In this document: positions 43,566 through 53,291 of the stretch, piece after piece
Layout: each line of letters opens with the position of its first letter
Numbering within the stretch: the stretch's first letter is position 1
Origin: Arenibacterium halophilum
GTDB lineage: Bacteria; Pseudomonadota; Alphaproteobacteria; Rhodobacterales; Rhodobacteraceae
Length of the DNA: 64,000 nt
Reading direction: 5' to 3'
Assembly: GCF_005938225.1 (NCBI RefSeq)
Contig: NZ_VCPC01000001.1
Location: 1,358,546-1,422,545 of the forward strand
Made by a program: the position numbers and the translations under genes
Notes under the pieces: generated by a model
The model's input: only the letters and a program-made list of their open reading frames with translations
Database searches by the model: none
Told to the model about the DNA's origin: nothing

Positions 43566-46328
43566 ATGAGTGACGACAAGCAGTTCGAATCCGCTGCCGT
43601 GGAAAACGCCGCAGCCGGAAAGGCGGGGCTAAGTCAGGAGGAACTGGACGAACTGGTTGCCTCGTCCGACACCGGCGGACGATCCCCGGGGCCCGCTGTT
43701 GCCAAGCTGCTTGTCGTTGTTGCGCTGGCGTGGTCGCTGTTCCAGCTCTGGATCGCGTCGCCGCTGCCCTTCATGATCGGCTGGGGTGTGTTCAACGACA
43801 CCGAGGCCCGCTCGATCCATCTGGCCTTTGCCCTGTTTCTTGCCTTTGCCGCCTATCCAGCAGCCCGCACGCCAGCCCAATTGGGCCTGGCGCTGATCGT
43901 TCCGATCGTCCTGTCGGCGCTGTTCATGTATGGCGCCAAGGAAGGCGTGCCCGTCTGGTGGGTGCCCATCGTCGGGCTTGGCGTGATCGCCGCCGTCCTG
44001 CTTGGCTCGCCCAAGAACTGGGTGCCGCCATGGGAATGGGCGCTGGCCATCCTGGGCGCGCTCTCGGCGCTGTATCTTTACATCTTCTATAGCCAGATCG
44101 CGACCCGCGTGGGCGCGCCGATCCTGCAGGACTATGTGGTCGCCGTCATCGGTATCCTGATCCTGCTCGAGGCCACGCGCCGCGCGTTGGGCCCTGCGCT
44201 GATGATCGTGGCGAGCGTTTTCCTTGTGTACACCTTCCTTGGGCCGATGATGCCTTCGATCATCGCGCATAAGGGCAACAACCTGTCCGAAGTGGTGAAC
44301 CACCAGTGGATCACGACCGAAGGCGTGTTCGGCATCGCGCTTGGGGTGTCCACGTCCTTCGTGTTCCTCTTCGTGCTGTTCGGTTCGCTGCTGGATAAGG
44401 CGGGCGCGGGCAACTATTTCATCCAAGTGGCGTTTTCGCTGATGGGCCACATGCGCGGCGGTCCGGCCAAGGCGGCTGTCGTGTCCTCGGCCATGACCGG
44501 CCTGATCTCGGGCTCGTCAATTGCCAACGTGGTGACCACCGGCACCTTCACCATTCCGCTGATGAAGCGCGTCGGCTTTTCCTCGGAAAAGGCGGGCGCG
44601 GTCGAGGTGGCCTCCTCGGTCAACGGGCAGATCATGCCGCCGGTGATGGGCGCCGCCGCCTTCCTGATGGTGGAATATGTCGGCATCCCCTATTTCGACG
44701 TGGTGAAACACGCCTTTGTGCCTGCGGTGATTTCCTACATCGCGCTGGTCTACATCGTGCACCTTGAGGCGATGAAAGCCGGGATGGAGGGGCTGCCCCG
44801 CGTGGTCGAGCCCAAGCCCTGGGTGGCATGGCTGATCAGCATGGCCTTCACAATTGCCGTGATCTGCGCGCTGTCCTTTGCGGTGTATTTCGGCATGGGC
44901 TGGATCCGGCCTGCCTTTGGCGCCTCTGCCGGCTATGTGGTGTTCGCGCTGCTGGTCGCCGTCTACGTCGGACTGCTGTACATCGCCTCGCGCGAGGCGC
45001 CGCTGAAGATGGAAGACCCGAACGCGCCGGTGACGAAACTGCCGCTGCCGGGTCCGACGATCCGCGCCGGTCTGCACTTCCTGCTGCCTGTGGTGGTTCT
45101 GGTCTGGGCGCTGATGGTGGACCGCCTGTCGCCCGGCCTCTCGGCCTTCTGGGCGGCGGCCTTCATGGTGTTCATCCTTGTCACGCAGCGCCCGCTGATG
45201 GCGATGATGCGCGGAGAGGGCAACATGGGCGGCGCCGTGACCGGCGGGTTCATCGACCTGCTCGAGGGCCTGGTGGCCGGGGCGCGCAACATGATCGGCA
45301 TCGGCATCGCCACGGCGACCGCCGGGATCATCGTGGGCGCGGTCAGCCAGACGGGCGTCGGCTCGGCCCTGGCGGACGTGGTCGAGGTGCTGTCGGGCGG
45401 CAACATCATGGCCATCCTCGTGCTGACGGCGATCCTGTCGCTGATCCTTGGCATGGGCCTGCCGACCACGGCCAACTATATCGTGGTCTCGGCGCTGCTG
45501 GCGCCTGTGATCGTGACGCTGGGCCAGCAGAACGGGCTGATCGTGCCGCTGATCGCGGTGCACCTGTTCGTGTTCTACTTCGGCATCATGGCCGACGTGA
45601 CGCCTCCGGTCGGGCTTGCCTCTTTCGCGGCGGCGGCCGTATCGGGGGGCGATCCGATCCGCACGGGTGTGGTGGCCTTCTTCTACAGCCTGCGCACCGC
45701 CGCGCTGCCGTTCCTGTTCATCTTCAACACCGATCTGTTGCTGATCAACGTGGGATGGGGGCAAGGCATATTCGTGTTCATAACGGCGACCATCGCGATG
45801 CTGCTGTTCGCCGCGGCAACACAGGGCTGGTTCCTGGCGCGCAATCGCGCCTATGAAACCGTCGCGCTGCTGCTGATCGCCTTCACCTTCTTCCGTCCCG
45901 GGTTCTGGATGGACATGGTGGCCCCCCCGTTCGACGATATGGCCCCGTCGCAAATCGAACAGGCGGCGATGGAAACCCCCGTGGGCGACAAGCTGCGGCT
46001 GCGGGTCAGCGGGCTGAATGCGGTGGGCGATCCGGTCACCTTTACAGCGCTGCTGCCGGTGGGCGAAGGCGAAACCGGAAACGACAGGCTGATCGCCTCG
46101 GGGCTGGAATACATCACCAACGGCGACGACGTGATGATCGACAACGTGACCTTTGGCAGCCCCGCCGCCGAAGCCGGGCTTGACTGGGATCAGAAAATCG
46201 AACTGGTGCGCAAGCCGGCGTCGCAGCCGTCGAAGTACCTGATGTTCATCCCCGCGCTGGTCCTGCTGGCGCTGGTCGTCATGCTGCAACGGGGCCGCGC
46301 ACCGCGCAGCCGCGAAGCCACTGCATAA
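43566..46328 (+). CDS. TRAP transporter fused permease (TAXI type)
   Basis: 920 residues with about 18-20 hydrophobic segments. The small (DctQ-like) part and the large DctM-like part are fused: after a cytosolic N-terminus come four to five helices, then the large domain with GSSIANVVTTGTFTIPLMKR, GMGLPTTANYIVVSALLAPV and ADVTPPVGLASFAAAAVSGG, all typical of TAXI permeases. A soluble C-terminal region of about 150 residues (near 770-890) precedes a last helix. It uses the sodium gradient to import the ligand of the upstream binding protein. Confidence 0.9.
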   Translation: MSDDKQFESAAVENAAAGKAGLSQEELDELVASSDTGGRSPGPAVAKLLVVVALAWSLFQLWIASPLPFMIGWGVFNDTEARSIHLAFALFLAFAAYPAARTPAQLGLALIVPIVLSALFMYGAKEGVPVWWVPIVGLGVIAAVLLGSPKNWVPPWEWALAILGALSALYLYIFYSQIATRVGAPILQDYVVAVIGILILLEATRRALGPALMIVASVFLVYTFLGPMMPSIIAHKGNNLSEVVNHQWITTEGVFGIALGVSTSFVFLFVLFGSLLDKAGAGNYFIQVAFSLMGHMRGGPAKAAVVSSAMTGLISGSSIANVVTTGTFTIPLMKRVGFSSEKAGAVEVASSVNGQIMPPVMGAAAFLMVEYVGIPYFDVVKHAFVPAVISYIALVYIVHLEAMKAGMEGLPRVVEPKPWVAWLISMAFTIAVICALSFAVYFGMGWIRPAFGASAGYVVFALLVAVYVGLLYIASREAPLKMEDPNAPVTKLPLPGPTIRAGLHFLLPVVVLVWALMVDRLSPGLSAFWAAAFMVFILVTQRPLMAMMRGEGNMGGAVTGGFIDLLEGLVAGARNMIGIGIATATAGIIVGAVSQTGVGSALADVVEVLSGGNIMAILVLTAILSLILGMGLPTTANYIVVSALLAPVIVTLGQQNGLIVPLIAVHLFVFYFGIMADVTPPVGLASFAAAAVSGGDPIRTGVVAFFYSLRTAALPFLFIFNTDLLLINVGWGQGIFVFITATIAMLLFAAATQGWFLARNRAYETVALLLIAFTFFRPGFWMDMVAPPFDDMAPSQIEQAAMETPVGDKLRLRVSGLNAVGDPVTFTALLPVGEGETGNDRLIASGLEYITNGDDVMIDNVTFGSPAAEAGLDWDQKIELVRKPASQPSKYLMFIPALVLLALVVMLQRGRAPRSREATA

Positions 46329-46339
46329 GGAGTATCGAG

Positions 46340-46762
46340 ATGTTCGAGAAAGTTCTGCTGCCGATCGACCTGACCCATACCGAAAGCTGGGATACCGCCC
46401 TGCCGGCGGCGCTGAAATGCGTCGGCGACAGGGGCGAGTTGCACCTCTTGGCCATTGTCCAAGAGGTTGGCTCGCCCATGGTCGAATCCTTCCTGCCCGA
46501 AGGCTATGAAAAGGCCGCCATCGAAAAGACGGAACATGCGCTGCGCGATTTCGCCAACACCCATTGCGCGGGGCAAGCCGTGTCTGTCCACGTCGGCCAC
46601 GGGCAGATCGCGGAAACGGTGATTTCCACGGCGGAAAAGATCGGCGCCTCGCTGATCGTCATGGCCTCGCACCCCCCGAACGAACTGCGCAGCGTGCTGA
46701 TCGGGTCGCATGCGGGGCGGGTTGTGCGGCATTCTCCGATTTCCGTGCTGGTGGCGCGGTAG
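46340..46762 (+). CDS. Universal stress protein, TRAP-associated
   Basis: 140 residues; ATG at 46340 behind AAGGAG, 11 bases after the permease stop. One UspA domain: FEKVLLPIDLTHTESWD at the start and IVMASHPPNELRSVLIGSHA with HSPISVLVAR at the end, close to the G-x2-G-x9-G-S nucleotide-binding pattern but with SHPPNE in place of the usual glycines. In the ectoine TRAP system a UspA protein (TeaD) modulates transport; a similar regulatory role here is inferred from position. Confidence 0.85.
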   Translation: MFEKVLLPIDLTHTESWDTALPAALKCVGDRGELHLLAIVQEVGSPMVESFLPEGYEKAAIEKTEHALRDFANTHCAGQAVSVHVGHGQIAETVISTAEKIGASLIVMASHPPNELRSVLIGSHAGRVVRHSPISVLVAR

Positions 46763-46852
46763 ACAAAAGCGTAAGCTGTGGTCCGGCCCATGGCCCAAGA
46801 CCAATAACCGATTAACCGGGAGGGTCAGATAACACTTGGAGTACCCATACCA

Positions 46853-47821
46853 ATGACCCCGTTTGCCATTGCAGGCATCCAGATGCACGTCGGCGCGCTG
46901 CATTCCAACGTCGAGGCGATGCGCCACCGGATCGAGATTCTGATGGCGCGCTTCCCGTGGACGCAGATGGTGCTGTTTTCCGAGCTTGCGCCCTATGGCC
47001 CGCTTGACCAGTTCGCCCAGCCCTTCCCGAATGACGCCATCGCGCAGTTCCAGGAAGACGCACGCCGCTTCGGGCTGTGGATCATCCCCGGCTCGATGTT
47101 CGAAAAAACCGAAGATGGCCGCATCTTCAACACCTCGGTGGTGATCAACCCCCAGGGCGAGATCGTCGCAAAGTATTCCAAGATGTTCCCGTTCAAGCCC
47201 TACGAACAGGGCATCGCCTCGGGCACCGAATTCTGTGTCTTCGACGTGCCCGACGTGGGCCGGTTCGGCCTGTCGATCTGTTATGACATCTGGTTCCCCG
47301 AAACCACGCGCCAGCTGACCAGCCAGGGGGTCGAGGTGCTGTTGCATCCGGTGCTGACCGGCACCACCGACCGCGACGCGGAAATCGCCATCGCGCGCGC
47401 CACGGCGGCGCAGTTCCAGTGCTATGTGTTCGACGTGAACGGCCTTGGCGCCGGGGGTGTCGGGCGCTCGCTGGTGGTGGATCCCTCCGCGACGGTGCTG
47501 CACCAGTCCGCCGGTCAGGAAGACATGTTCCCGATCGAGATCGATCTGGCCATGGTCCGCCGCCAGCGCGAAACCGGCATGAAGGGTCTGGGCCAGGTGC
47601 TCAAAAGCTTCCGTGACCGGGCCGCCGAATTCCCCGTCTATGACCGCGCCAGCGGAACGGATGCCTATCTTCACACGTTGGGTCCTCTTGAGACCCCAAC
47701 CAAGGGCTCGCGCGCAGGTGTCAGCGTGGCTGACCCGCGCACCGCGCTGGCGCATTCCGAACCGGCGCCGGATGACGCAACGATGATAACCCCGCTCAAG
47801 GGGAGAACCGGAACCAGCTGA
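46853..47821 (+). CDS. Carbon-nitrogen hydrolase (nitrilase superfamily)
   Basis: 322 residues. The Glu-Lys-Cys triad is visible: Glu44 in LFSELAPYGP, Lys110 in KYSKMFPFKP and Cys143 in LSICYDIWFPE. The core fold ends near residue 275; a tail of about 40 residues follows. These enzymes cleave amides or nitriles, or transfer acyl groups. It sits between the transporter and the PLP decarboxylase/ATP-grasp/C45 block, so its amide substrate is probably an intermediate or product of that block (inference). Spacing is 90 bases from the UspA gene and 67 bases to the next start. Confidence 0.88.
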   Translation: MTPFAIAGIQMHVGALHSNVEAMRHRIEILMARFPWTQMVLFSELAPYGPLDQFAQPFPNDAIAQFQEDARRFGLWIIPGSMFEKTEDGRIFNTSVVINPQGEIVAKYSKMFPFKPYEQGIASGTEFCVFDVPDVGRFGLSICYDIWFPETTRQLTSQGVEVLLHPVLTGTTDRDAEIAIARATAAQFQCYVFDVNGLGAGGVGRSLVVDPSATVLHQSAGQEDMFPIEIDLAMVRRQRETGMKGLGQVLKSFRDRAAEFPVYDRASGTDAYLHTLGPLETPTKGSRAGVSVADPRTALAHSEPAPDDATMITPLKGRTGTS

Positions 47822-47888
47822 CGCCGGTCGCCACGCCCGACCGACGGCACAAAAGCCGGGGCACCCAGCCCCGAGGGAGGGAGTGGCG

Positions 47889-50639
47889 ATGAACAAGCAG
47901 AACGATCCGGGGTCGCTGACGATTGGCGACTACTACAGCGCCACGCAGCTGCGCGCCGACAGATGGAGCGCGCTGCGCGAATGCGCCGAGTCGCTCTCGG
48001 TTCACGGTGTCGAGGGGCGGCAGGGTCAGAAACTGCTGAAACAGGCGCACGAGCTGTTCGATGCACTGTCGCCCATCGAGGTGTACTGGGCCTTCCCCGG
48101 ATCGGGCACGTTCGAACACCTGCGCCGCCTGCTGGACCAGCGCAACATCGACGATCTGTCGGCCGCCGTGCGCCGCGTGGCGCGCGCCCTGACCTCGGGC
48201 GCCTATCGTCGCCGCAGCATTCCCGTGGTCAGCGATGAACCCGACAACGAGGATTACGACGACGAAAGCACGCTGGCGCCCGAAGACCGCGCGTTGGGGC
48301 GCCCCTATTTCGAAATCCTGATCGTCGACAACGTGAATGAACAGCAGGCCCGGTTCCTGCGCAACAACCTGCACCGGATGCGCCGCCCCGAAGATCCGTT
48401 CATCTATGAGGCGGTCGTGGTGCCCAGCGTCGAAGACGCGCTGATGGGCATCCTGTTCAACCATAACGTTCAGGCCGTCGTGGTGCGCCCCGGCCTGACG
48501 CTGAAATCGAAGAACGTGCTTCCGCTTCTGAAGCAATACGTCAAGCGGATGAACGAGGATGAGGACGTCGACAGCCTTGAGCCCGGCGATTACGGCCCCG
48601 AGGCCTGCCGCCTGATCGCCAAGGTCCGTCCCGAGCTGGACGCCTACCTGATCACCGACCGCTCGGCCGAGGATATCGCGGGCATGGATCTGGGGCGCTG
48701 CCGCCGCGTGTTCTATAATCAGGAAGATTTCCTGGAACTGCACCTGAATATCCTGCGCGGCGTGAACCGGCGTTACAAAACGCCCTTCTTCACCGCGCTG
48801 AAGGAATATTCCAAGCAGCCGACCGGCGTGTTCCACGCCATGCCGATCAGCCGGGGCAAATCTATCAGCCGCTCGCACTGGATTCAGGACATGGGCGCGT
48901 TTTACGGTCCCAACATCTTCCTTGCGGAGACCTCGGCCACCTCGGGCGGGCTCGACAGCCTTTTGGAACCGCGCGGCCCGATCAAGGAAGCGCAGGACAT
49001 GGCGGCCCGCGCCTTCGGGTCGAAACAGACGTTCTTTGCCACCAACGGCACCTCGACCTGCAACAAGATCGTCGTGCAGGCGCTGGTGCGCCCCGGCGAC
49101 ATCGTGCTGGTGGACCGTGATTGCCACAAATCGCACCACTATGGGATGGTGCTGGCAGGGGCGAATGTCGTCTACATGGACAGCTATCCACTGCACGAAT
49201 ATTCGATGTACGGCGCGGTTCCGCTGCATGAGATCAAGCACACGCTGTTGAAACTGCGCGCGGCGGGCAAGCTGGATCGCGTGCGCATGGTGCTGCTGAC
49301 CAACTGCACCTTCGACGGGCTGGTCTACAACGTCGAACGCGTGATGGAAGAATGCCTGGCCATCAAGAAAGACCTGATCTTCCTGTGGGACGAGGCATGG
49401 TTTGCCTTTGCCCGGTTCGGCCCCACCTATCGCCAGCGCACCGCCATGTCGGTCGCCAACACCCTGCGCGAGCGGCTGAAATCGCCCGATGCGGCCAAGG
49501 CGTATGAGGCTCAGCAGGCCCAGCTACAGAATGCCGACGAAGAGACGTTGCTGAAAACCCGGTTGGTCCCGCCCCCCGATGCCCGCATCCGCGCCTATGC
49601 CACGCAATCGACGCACAAGACGCTGACCTCGCTGCGGCAGGGGTCGATGATTCACGTCAACGACATGGACTTCAAGGGAGAGGTCGAACAATCCTTTCAC
49701 GAGGCGTACATGACGCACACTTCGACCTCGCCCAACTACCAGATCATCGCCTCGCTGGATGTGGGCCGGCGGCAGGTTGAACTGGAAGGGTTCGAATTCG
49801 TCCAGCGCCAGATCGAAAGCGCGATGGCGATCCGACGCGCGGTGACGACGCACCCGTTGTTGCAGAAATATTTCCGCGTCCTGACGCCCGCCGACATGAT
49901 CCCCGAAGAATACCGCGAGTCGGGGATCGAGGCCTACTACGACCCGAAGCAGGGTTGGTCGGACAAGTGGGAGATCTGGGCCAGCGACGAATTCGTGCTG
50001 GACCCGACCCGCGTGACACTGGCGGTGGGCGGCACCGGATGGGATGGCGACACATTCAAGACGCGCATCCTGATGGACAAATACGGCATTCAGATCAACA
50101 AGACCTCGCGCAACACGGTGCTGTTCATGACGAACATCGGCACCACGCGATCCTCGGTCGCCTACCTGATCGAGGTGCTGGTGGAAATCGCCAACGATCT
50201 GGACGAACTGCTGGACGACGCATCGAAAATGGAGCGCCGGTCGTTCGACAACCGCGTCTCCGCATTGGTGGAACATGTTCCGCCGCTGCCGGATTTCTCG
50301 CGCTTCCACGATTCCTTCCGCTCGAACAAGGAGACGCCAGAGGGCGATATTCGCACCGCTTTCTTCCTCGCCTACGATGAAGACAATTGCGATTACCTCT
50401 CGCTGGACGATGCCCTTCTGGACCGGTTGAAATCCGGCGAGGAGCTGGTGTCGGCCTCCTTCATCATCCCCTACCCGCCGGGCTTCCCGATCCTGGTGCC
50501 CGGGCAGGTGATCAGCCCCGAAATCCTGACCTTCATGCGCGCGCTCGACGTCAGCGAAATCCACGGCTACCGGCCCGATCTGGGCCTGCGCGTATTTACC
50601 GAAAAGGCCCTGAAAAAGGCCGGAAAACAGAAAAACTAA
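47889..50639 (+). CDS. Orn/Lys/Arg decarboxylase-like PLP enzyme
   Basis: 916 residues from the ATG at 47889; GGAGG eight bases before it favours this start over a GTG at 47883. The N-terminal 300 residues include a receiver-like wing domain (YFEILIVDNVNEQQARFLRN). The fold-type I PLP domain has SATSGGLDSLLEPRGPIKEA, FFATNGTSTCNKIVVQAL, the Asp in LIFLWDEAWFAF and the Schiff-base Lys in YATQSTHKTLTSLRQGS (about 577). A C-terminal domain follows. It resembles inducible arginine/lysine/ornithine decarboxylases but is longer than their usual 700-750, so the substrate may differ. It is followed after 15 bases by the ATP-grasp gene. Confidence 0.88.
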   Translation: MNKQNDPGSLTIGDYYSATQLRADRWSALRECAESLSVHGVEGRQGQKLLKQAHELFDALSPIEVYWAFPGSGTFEHLRRLLDQRNIDDLSAAVRRVARALTSGAYRRRSIPVVSDEPDNEDYDDESTLAPEDRALGRPYFEILIVDNVNEQQARFLRNNLHRMRRPEDPFIYEAVVVPSVEDALMGILFNHNVQAVVVRPGLTLKSKNVLPLLKQYVKRMNEDEDVDSLEPGDYGPEACRLIAKVRPELDAYLITDRSAEDIAGMDLGRCRRVFYNQEDFLELHLNILRGVNRRYKTPFFTALKEYSKQPTGVFHAMPISRGKSISRSHWIQDMGAFYGPNIFLAETSATSGGLDSLLEPRGPIKEAQDMAARAFGSKQTFFATNGTSTCNKIVVQALVRPGDIVLVDRDCHKSHHYGMVLAGANVVYMDSYPLHEYSMYGAVPLHEIKHTLLKLRAAGKLDRVRMVLLTNCTFDGLVYNVERVMEECLAIKKDLIFLWDEAWFAFARFGPTYRQRTAMSVANTLRERLKSPDAAKAYEAQQAQLQNADEETLLKTRLVPPPDARIRAYATQSTHKTLTSLRQGSMIHVNDMDFKGEVEQSFHEAYMTHTSTSPNYQIIASLDVGRRQVELEGFEFVQRQIESAMAIRRAVTTHPLLQKYFRVLTPADMIPEEYRESGIEAYYDPKQGWSDKWEIWASDEFVLDPTRVTLAVGGTGWDGDTFKTRILMDKYGIQINKTSRNTVLFMTNIGTTRSSVAYLIEVLVEIANDLDELLDDASKMERRSFDNRVSALVEHVPPLPDFSRFHDSFRSNKETPEGDIRTAFFLAYDEDNCDYLSLDDALLDRLKSGEELVSASFIIPYPPGFPILVPGQVISPEILTFMRALDVSEIHGYRPDLGLRVFTEKALKKAGKQKN

Positions 50640-50654
50640 AGGGAGACTGCCGCA

Positions 50655-52106
50655 ATGGCGAAAAAGACATTGAAGAACATTTCCGAGATCCGGCGGTATT
50701 TTCACACCAACTCCGACCCGGTGTATTTTGTCTCGGCGACCAACTTCAACCTGCTGGGCCTGGATGAATGGGTCAAGAATTTCAAGTACATCTGCTACAT
50801 GGATTGCTTTGACGGCCGCCACCCCAACGTGCTGGTGCCCTCCGAGCTGCCGCATGAGGAATTCCAGTCGATCGAGGACATCAACAACTACCTGCTGCAA
50901 CACAAGGAAGTGGTGGACTACGTCAAGGAACGCGGCGGCAAGCCGAAATTCGTCTTCCTGATGTTCGACGAAAAGACTGAAAAACTGGCCAAGGATCTGG
51001 GCGGCGAGGTCTGGTTCCCCAAGGCCAAGCTGCGCACCAGCATGGACAACAAGATCGAAACCGTCCGCATCGGCAACAAGGCGGGCGTGCCCTCGGTGCC
51101 GAACACGCTGTCAGAGGTCGAAAGCTACGAGCACCTGCAAGAGGTCTGCAAAAAGGCCGGGCTGGGCGACGATCTGGTGCTGCAATCGGCGTTTGGCGAC
51201 AGCGGCCACACCACCTTCTTCATCAAGTCCGAAGCCGATTTCCGCAAACATGAGCATGAAATCGTCGGCGAGGGCGAGATCAAGATCATGAAGCGGATCG
51301 ACTGCCGCGGCTCGGCGATCGAGGCGTGCTGCACCTCGGAAGGCACCATCGTCGGCCCGCTGATGACGGAACTGGTCGGCTTTAACGAGCTGACACCCTA
51401 TCGTGGCGGCTGGTGTGGGAACGAGATTTTCTCGACCGCCTTTCCGCCGAAAACCCGCCAGGCCGCGCGCGAGCTGACGTTCAAGTTCGGCGAACAGCTG
51501 CGCAAGGAAGGATATCGCGGCTATTTCGAGCTCGATTTCCTGATCGACAAGAAAACCGGCGAAATCTGGCTGGGAGAGCTGAACCCCCGCATCACCGGCG
51601 CCAGCTCCATGACGAACCATGCGGCCTTTGCCCACGCCGACGCGCCGCTGTTCCTGTTCCACCTGCTGGAATTCTCGAAGAAACCGTTCAAGCTGGATGT
51701 GGAAGAGCTGAACGCCCGCTGGGCCGACCCCGACATGATCGATTCATGGAGCCAGATGGTCATCAAGCACACCGAGGACAACGTCGACATCATCACCCAC
51801 GCGCCGCAATCGGGCATCTACAAGATGCTGCCCGACGGCCGCGTGGTGTTCGACCGCTTCGATTATCACCGCCGCGCGGTCGAATCCGAGGACGAGGCAT
51901 TCTTCCTGCGTATCTCGAACGTGGGCGATTACCGCTATGAAGGCGCCGACCTTGGTATTCTGGTGACGCGCGGGCGCTCGATGACGAAGAACTTCCAACT
52001 GACCGACAAATCGCGCGACTGGATCAACGGCATCAAGAATGCCTACTCGGCCCGCCCCCTGCCCTCGGCGAAAGCGTTTGAGGATCCGGCGTTCAAGATT
52101 ATGTAA
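50655..52106 (+). CDS. ATP-grasp ligase-like protein
   Basis: 483 residues; GGGAGA before the ATG. After an N-terminal domain (about 1-130) the ATP-grasp fold carries the ATP-binding Lys in EIKIMKRID and the metal-binding residues in GYFELDFLID and IWLGELNPRITGASSMT. No biotin-carboxylase partner genes or Mur motifs are present, so it likely forms an amide, thioester or acyl-phosphate bond on a small molecule. The operon position, directly between the decarboxylase and the C45-type hydrolase (5-base gap to the latter), suggests it joins the amine product to an acid (inference). Confidence 0.82.
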   Translation: MAKKTLKNISEIRRYFHTNSDPVYFVSATNFNLLGLDEWVKNFKYICYMDCFDGRHPNVLVPSELPHEEFQSIEDINNYLLQHKEVVDYVKERGGKPKFVFLMFDEKTEKLAKDLGGEVWFPKAKLRTSMDNKIETVRIGNKAGVPSVPNTLSEVESYEHLQEVCKKAGLGDDLVLQSAFGDSGHTTFFIKSEADFRKHEHEIVGEGEIKIMKRIDCRGSAIEACCTSEGTIVGPLMTELVGFNELTPYRGGWCGNEIFSTAFPPKTRQAARELTFKFGEQLRKEGYRGYFELDFLIDKKTGEIWLGELNPRITGASSMTNHAAFAHADAPLFLFHLLEFSKKPFKLDVEELNARWADPDMIDSWSQMVIKHTEDNVDIITHAPQSGIYKMLPDGRVVFDRFDYHRRAVESEDEAFFLRISNVGDYRYEGADLGILVTRGRSMTKNFQLTDKSRDWINGIKNAYSARPLPSAKAFEDPAFKIM

Positions 52107-52111
52107 GCGGA

Positions 52112-53083
52112 ATGACCCTGACATTTCGCGCCATTTCCGAAGATCAGCCCGGCCCGAAATGGGCCGGGCTGTTCCATGACTACTGGCCCGCCTATTCGGC
52201 GTGGTGGGCGCGCGACGGGCTGGCCGGCCGCGCGACCTATATGGAAGGTCACGCCGCGCTGCAAAAGCACATGCCGGAAATCGTGCCGCTGTACGAAACG
52301 CTGTGCAAACTGGTGGGCGGCGGCGACATGCAGTCGCGTTTCCTCAGCTTCTATTGCCCGCCCGCTTATCTGACGGCCTGCAGCCAGGCCGTCTGGCCCG
52401 GCGATACGCCGCTTCTGGTCCGAAATTACGACTACAGTTCTTATGCCTTCGACGCGATCGTGCTGAAAACCAACTGGCAGGGGCGTGGCGTGATCGGCAC
52501 CAGCGACGGGCTGTTCGGTCTGGTCGACGGCATCAACGACGCCGGGCTTGCCGTGTCACTGACATTCGGCGGACGCAGGCAGGTTGGCGTAGGGTTCGGC
52601 GTTCCACTGATCCTGCGCTATATCCTGCAGACCTGTACCACCGCGAAAGAGGCCGGCGCCGTGTTACAACGCGTTCCCAGCCATATGAGCTATAACGTCA
52701 CCGTGCTGGACGCCGCCCGCAATTTCCTGACCGCCTACCTCGCGCCTGATCGCGAGACACTGGTGACCCATACCCCGGTGGCCACCAACCATCAGGAACG
52801 CGTGGAATGGTCCAGCCATGCGCGGTTCACCGCCACGGTCGAACGCGAACGATTTCTTCTGCAACGGCTGACCCTGCACCCGGAAACACAGGAAAAATTC
52901 ATCCGCGCCTTCCTGCGCCCGCCGCTCTATTCCACCGCATTTGGCTCGGGCTTCGGCACGCTGTTCACCGCCGCCTACCGCCCCGCCGACCGCGAGGTCG
53001 AACTGTTCTGGCCGGGCTTCAAATGGCGAAAGACCTTCGAGGACTTTCCCGAAGACACGATTCACGTCGCCCTTCCCACCTGA
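52112..53083 (+). CDS. C45-type autoproteolytic acyltransferase/hydrolase
   Basis: 323 residues. The pattern TACSQAVWPGDTPLLVRNYDY places a probable N-terminal-nucleophile Cys at residue 90, after a 89-residue propeptide-like region. NYD...GLFGLVDGINDAGLAVSLTF downstream is the layout of the C45/acyl-CoA:6-aminopenicillanate acyltransferase group, which self-cleave and then hydrolyse or transfer an acyl group on an amide. No signal peptide, so it is cytosolic. It is the last gene of the block and is followed at once by the dispersed repeat element. Confidence 0.8.
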   Translation: MTLTFRAISEDQPGPKWAGLFHDYWPAYSAWWARDGLAGRATYMEGHAALQKHMPEIVPLYETLCKLVGGGDMQSRFLSFYCPPAYLTACSQAVWPGDTPLLVRNYDYSSYAFDAIVLKTNWQGRGVIGTSDGLFGLVDGINDAGLAVSLTFGGRRQVGVGFGVPLILRYILQTCTTAKEAGAVLQRVPSHMSYNVTVLDAARNFLTAYLAPDRETLVTHTPVATNHQERVEWSSHARFTATVERERFLLQRLTLHPETQEKFIRAFLRPPLYSTAFGSGFGTLFTAAYRPADREVELFWPGFKWRKTFEDFPEDTIHVALPT

Positions 53084-53215
53084 CCCCTGCTTCTTCTTTG
53101 TCCAAATACTCAAATCCGACCGCCGCCGCAGGCAGCGACCATAGGATAAAGGGGGGGGCTCTGCCCCCATCCGCTTTGCGGATTCCCCCGGGATATTTGG
53201 ACCCCAAAGAATACG
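53084..53215. repeat. Dispersed intergenic repeat, copy C (fullest copy)
   Basis: The left end (53084-53111) is identical over 28 bases to 7849-7876. About 30 bases later the right part (53143-53211), read in reverse, matches 59791-59858: TTCTTTGGGG then TCCAAATATCCCGGGGG, a variable hairpin, and GGGGGCAGAGCCCC. The two ends are imperfect inverted repeats of each other (CTTCTTTGTCCAAATA against ATTTGGACCCCAAAGAA), so this copy looks like a small element with inverted ends, about 130 bases long and non-coding. Confidence 0.7.
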
Positions 53216-53291
53216 GGAGATTTCCAGTCTTGTCCCGCCTGGACCCGAACTGGTGCTATACTTCCCTCTGCGCCGGGCCTAGCGTCGCGCC

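Noticed and set aside
44517..46289. Antisense open frame across the TRAP permease
   Set aside because: His/Arg/Asp/Gln-rich sequence, the usual complement of hydrophobic codons in a membrane protein gene.
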